Both the position numbers and the translations under genes were made by a program. From Pseudomonadota bacterium (GTDB taxonomy: Bacteria; Pseudomonadota; Gammaproteobacteria; Steroidobacterales; Steroidobacteraceae), in assembly GCA_021815905.1 (NCBI GenBank), contig JAKAZP010000126.1, forward strand, positions 1 to 7,334: 7,334 nt of DNA. The letters are read 5' to 3'. Positions 6,678-7,334 of this stretch are shown here, one piece after another (within the stretch, counting starts at the first letter, position 1; every line of letters begins with the position of its first letter). Under the pieces are notes generated by a model that made no database searches, was not told the DNA's origin, and was given only the letters and a program-made list of their open reading frames with translations.

Positions 6678-7334
6678 ATGCGAAGCCAACTTCTTGCCAC
6701 CAAGTCGGTCACCGAGATCCAGGAGACCGACGCCTCGGGTCCCAAGCTCAACCGCACTCTGTCGGCGACCGCGCTCACGCTGCTCGGGATCGGCGGCATC
6801 ATCGGCACCGGCATCTTCGTGCTGACCGGGACCGCCGCGGCCGAGCACGCCGGCCCCGCGCTCATGCTCTCCTTCATCGTCGCCGGCATCGGCTGCGCGT
6901 TCGCGGGGCTGTGCTACGCGGAGTTCGCCGCGATGATCCCGGTATCCGGAAGCGCGTACTCGTACTCCTACGCGACGCTCGGGGAGGGGATCGCCTGGTT
7001 CATCGGCTGGAATCTCATCCTGGAGTACCTGTTCGCCGTCGCGACCGTGTCGGTCGGATGGTCCGGCTACGTGCTCAGCCTGCTCGACCAATTCAACATC
7101 CACCTCCCGTACGCGCTCTCGCACGCGCCGTTCGCGCAGGCGTCCACCACCCGCTTCAGCATGGTGCGCAGCGGCGCGATCCTCAACGTGCCCGCGGTGC
7201 TCATCGTGGCCGCCATCGGCACCATCTGCTACATCGGCATCCGGCAGACTTCGACCTTCAACTCGGTCATCGTGACCATCAAGGTCGCCGTGATCCTCAT
7301 GTTCATCTTCTTGGGGATCGCCTACATCGATCCG
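6678..7334 (+). CDS. APC-family (CAT-like) amino acid permease, N-terminal part
   Basis: The frame is open from ATG 6678 to the window end, giving 219 residues of what should be a protein of about 450-500. It begins MRSQLLATKSVTEIQE, then KLNRTLSATALTLLGIGGII, the unwound TM1 substrate motif region GIGGIIGTGIFVLTG of the APC superfamily. Next come the conserved GPALMLSFIVAG, CAFAGLCYAEFAAMIPVSGS and AWFIGWNLILEYLFA stretches that resemble cationic amino acid transporters (CAT family). About five membrane helices are visible: roughly 31-51, 58-86, 102-134, 168-188 and 196-217. Substrate cannot be told from this part. A GAGGG ribosome-like stretch directly abuts the ATG, which is unusually close. 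The gene follows suhB by 92 bases on the same strand, and no functional link is evident. Confidence 0.92.
   Translation, partial: MRSQLLATKSVTEIQETDASGPKLNRTLSATALTLLGIGGIIGTGIFVLTGTAAAEHAGPALMLSFIVAGIGCAFAGLCYAEFAAMIPVSGSAYSYSYATLGEGIAWFIGWNLILEYLFAVATVSVGWSGYVLSLLDQFNIHLPYALSHAPFAQASTTRFSMVRSGAILNVPAVLIVAAIGTICYIGIRQTSTFNSVIVTIKVAVILMFIFLGIAYIDP

Noticed and set aside
6363..7124. Minus-strand frame of 253 codons opposite the end of suhB and the permease
   Set aside because: The plus strand here encodes clear SuhB and APC permease motifs; this frame is their antisense shadow.
1..7334. Mobile elements, CRISPR arrays, tRNA/rRNA genes, prophage or defence genes
   Set aside because: None seen: every sizeable stretch is accounted for by recognised housekeeping genes, and there are no direct repeat arrays or terminal inverted repeats apparent by eye.

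Overview
This high-GC stretch is packed with genes and looks like ordinary chromosome of a gammaproteobacterium. The gene order follows the conserved enterobacterial order suhB / trmJ / isc ... ndk / rlmN / rodZ. The insertion of pilF between rlmN and rodZ, together with the SuhB sequence (NRLEAL, VTEVD), suggests the Xanthomonadales/Nevskiales side of the class. The taxonomic placement is inference. I see no mobile element, RNA gene, CRISPR array or phage gene.

Most of the window, positions 1 to 5726, is one block read on the minus strand. In transcription order it holds trmJ (tRNA ribose methyltransferase), a cysteine desulfurase fused to an IscU-like domain, iscA (A-type Fe-S carrier), a 94-base gap with a weak possible promoter, ndk, rlmN, pilF and rodZ. 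The rodZ C-terminus runs off the left edge. The genes sit within 4-base overlaps (trmJ/fusion, rlmN/pilF) or gaps of 6 to 18 bases, so they probably form two operons or one long one. On the plus strand, suhB diverges from trmJ, followed by the first 219 codons of an APC-family amino acid permease that runs off the right edge.

The main point of interest is the Fe-S locus. Where E. coli has iscR-iscS-iscU-iscA-hscB-hscA-fdx-iscX, this window has only the fused gene and iscA. The fused protein has a full set of IscS catalytic residues (PLP lysine K207, mobile-loop cysteine C329). It then has a linker and about 95 residues that align to IscU. Of the three IscU cysteine ligands, only the Cys63 equivalent (C440) remains; the Cys37 and Cys106 equivalents are G414 and R483. 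The LPPVK site bound by the chaperone HscA has become VPIEK. This looks like an IscS with a built-in, repurposed IscU remnant, perhaps a sulfur-acceptor or regulatory domain rather than a cluster scaffold. General Fe-S assembly would then have to come from another system such as SUF elsewhere in the genome.

The other genes are recognisable housekeeping genes with intact motifs: radical-SAM RlmN, Ndk, the type IV pilus pilotin PilF, the cell-shape protein RodZ, SuhB and TrmJ.
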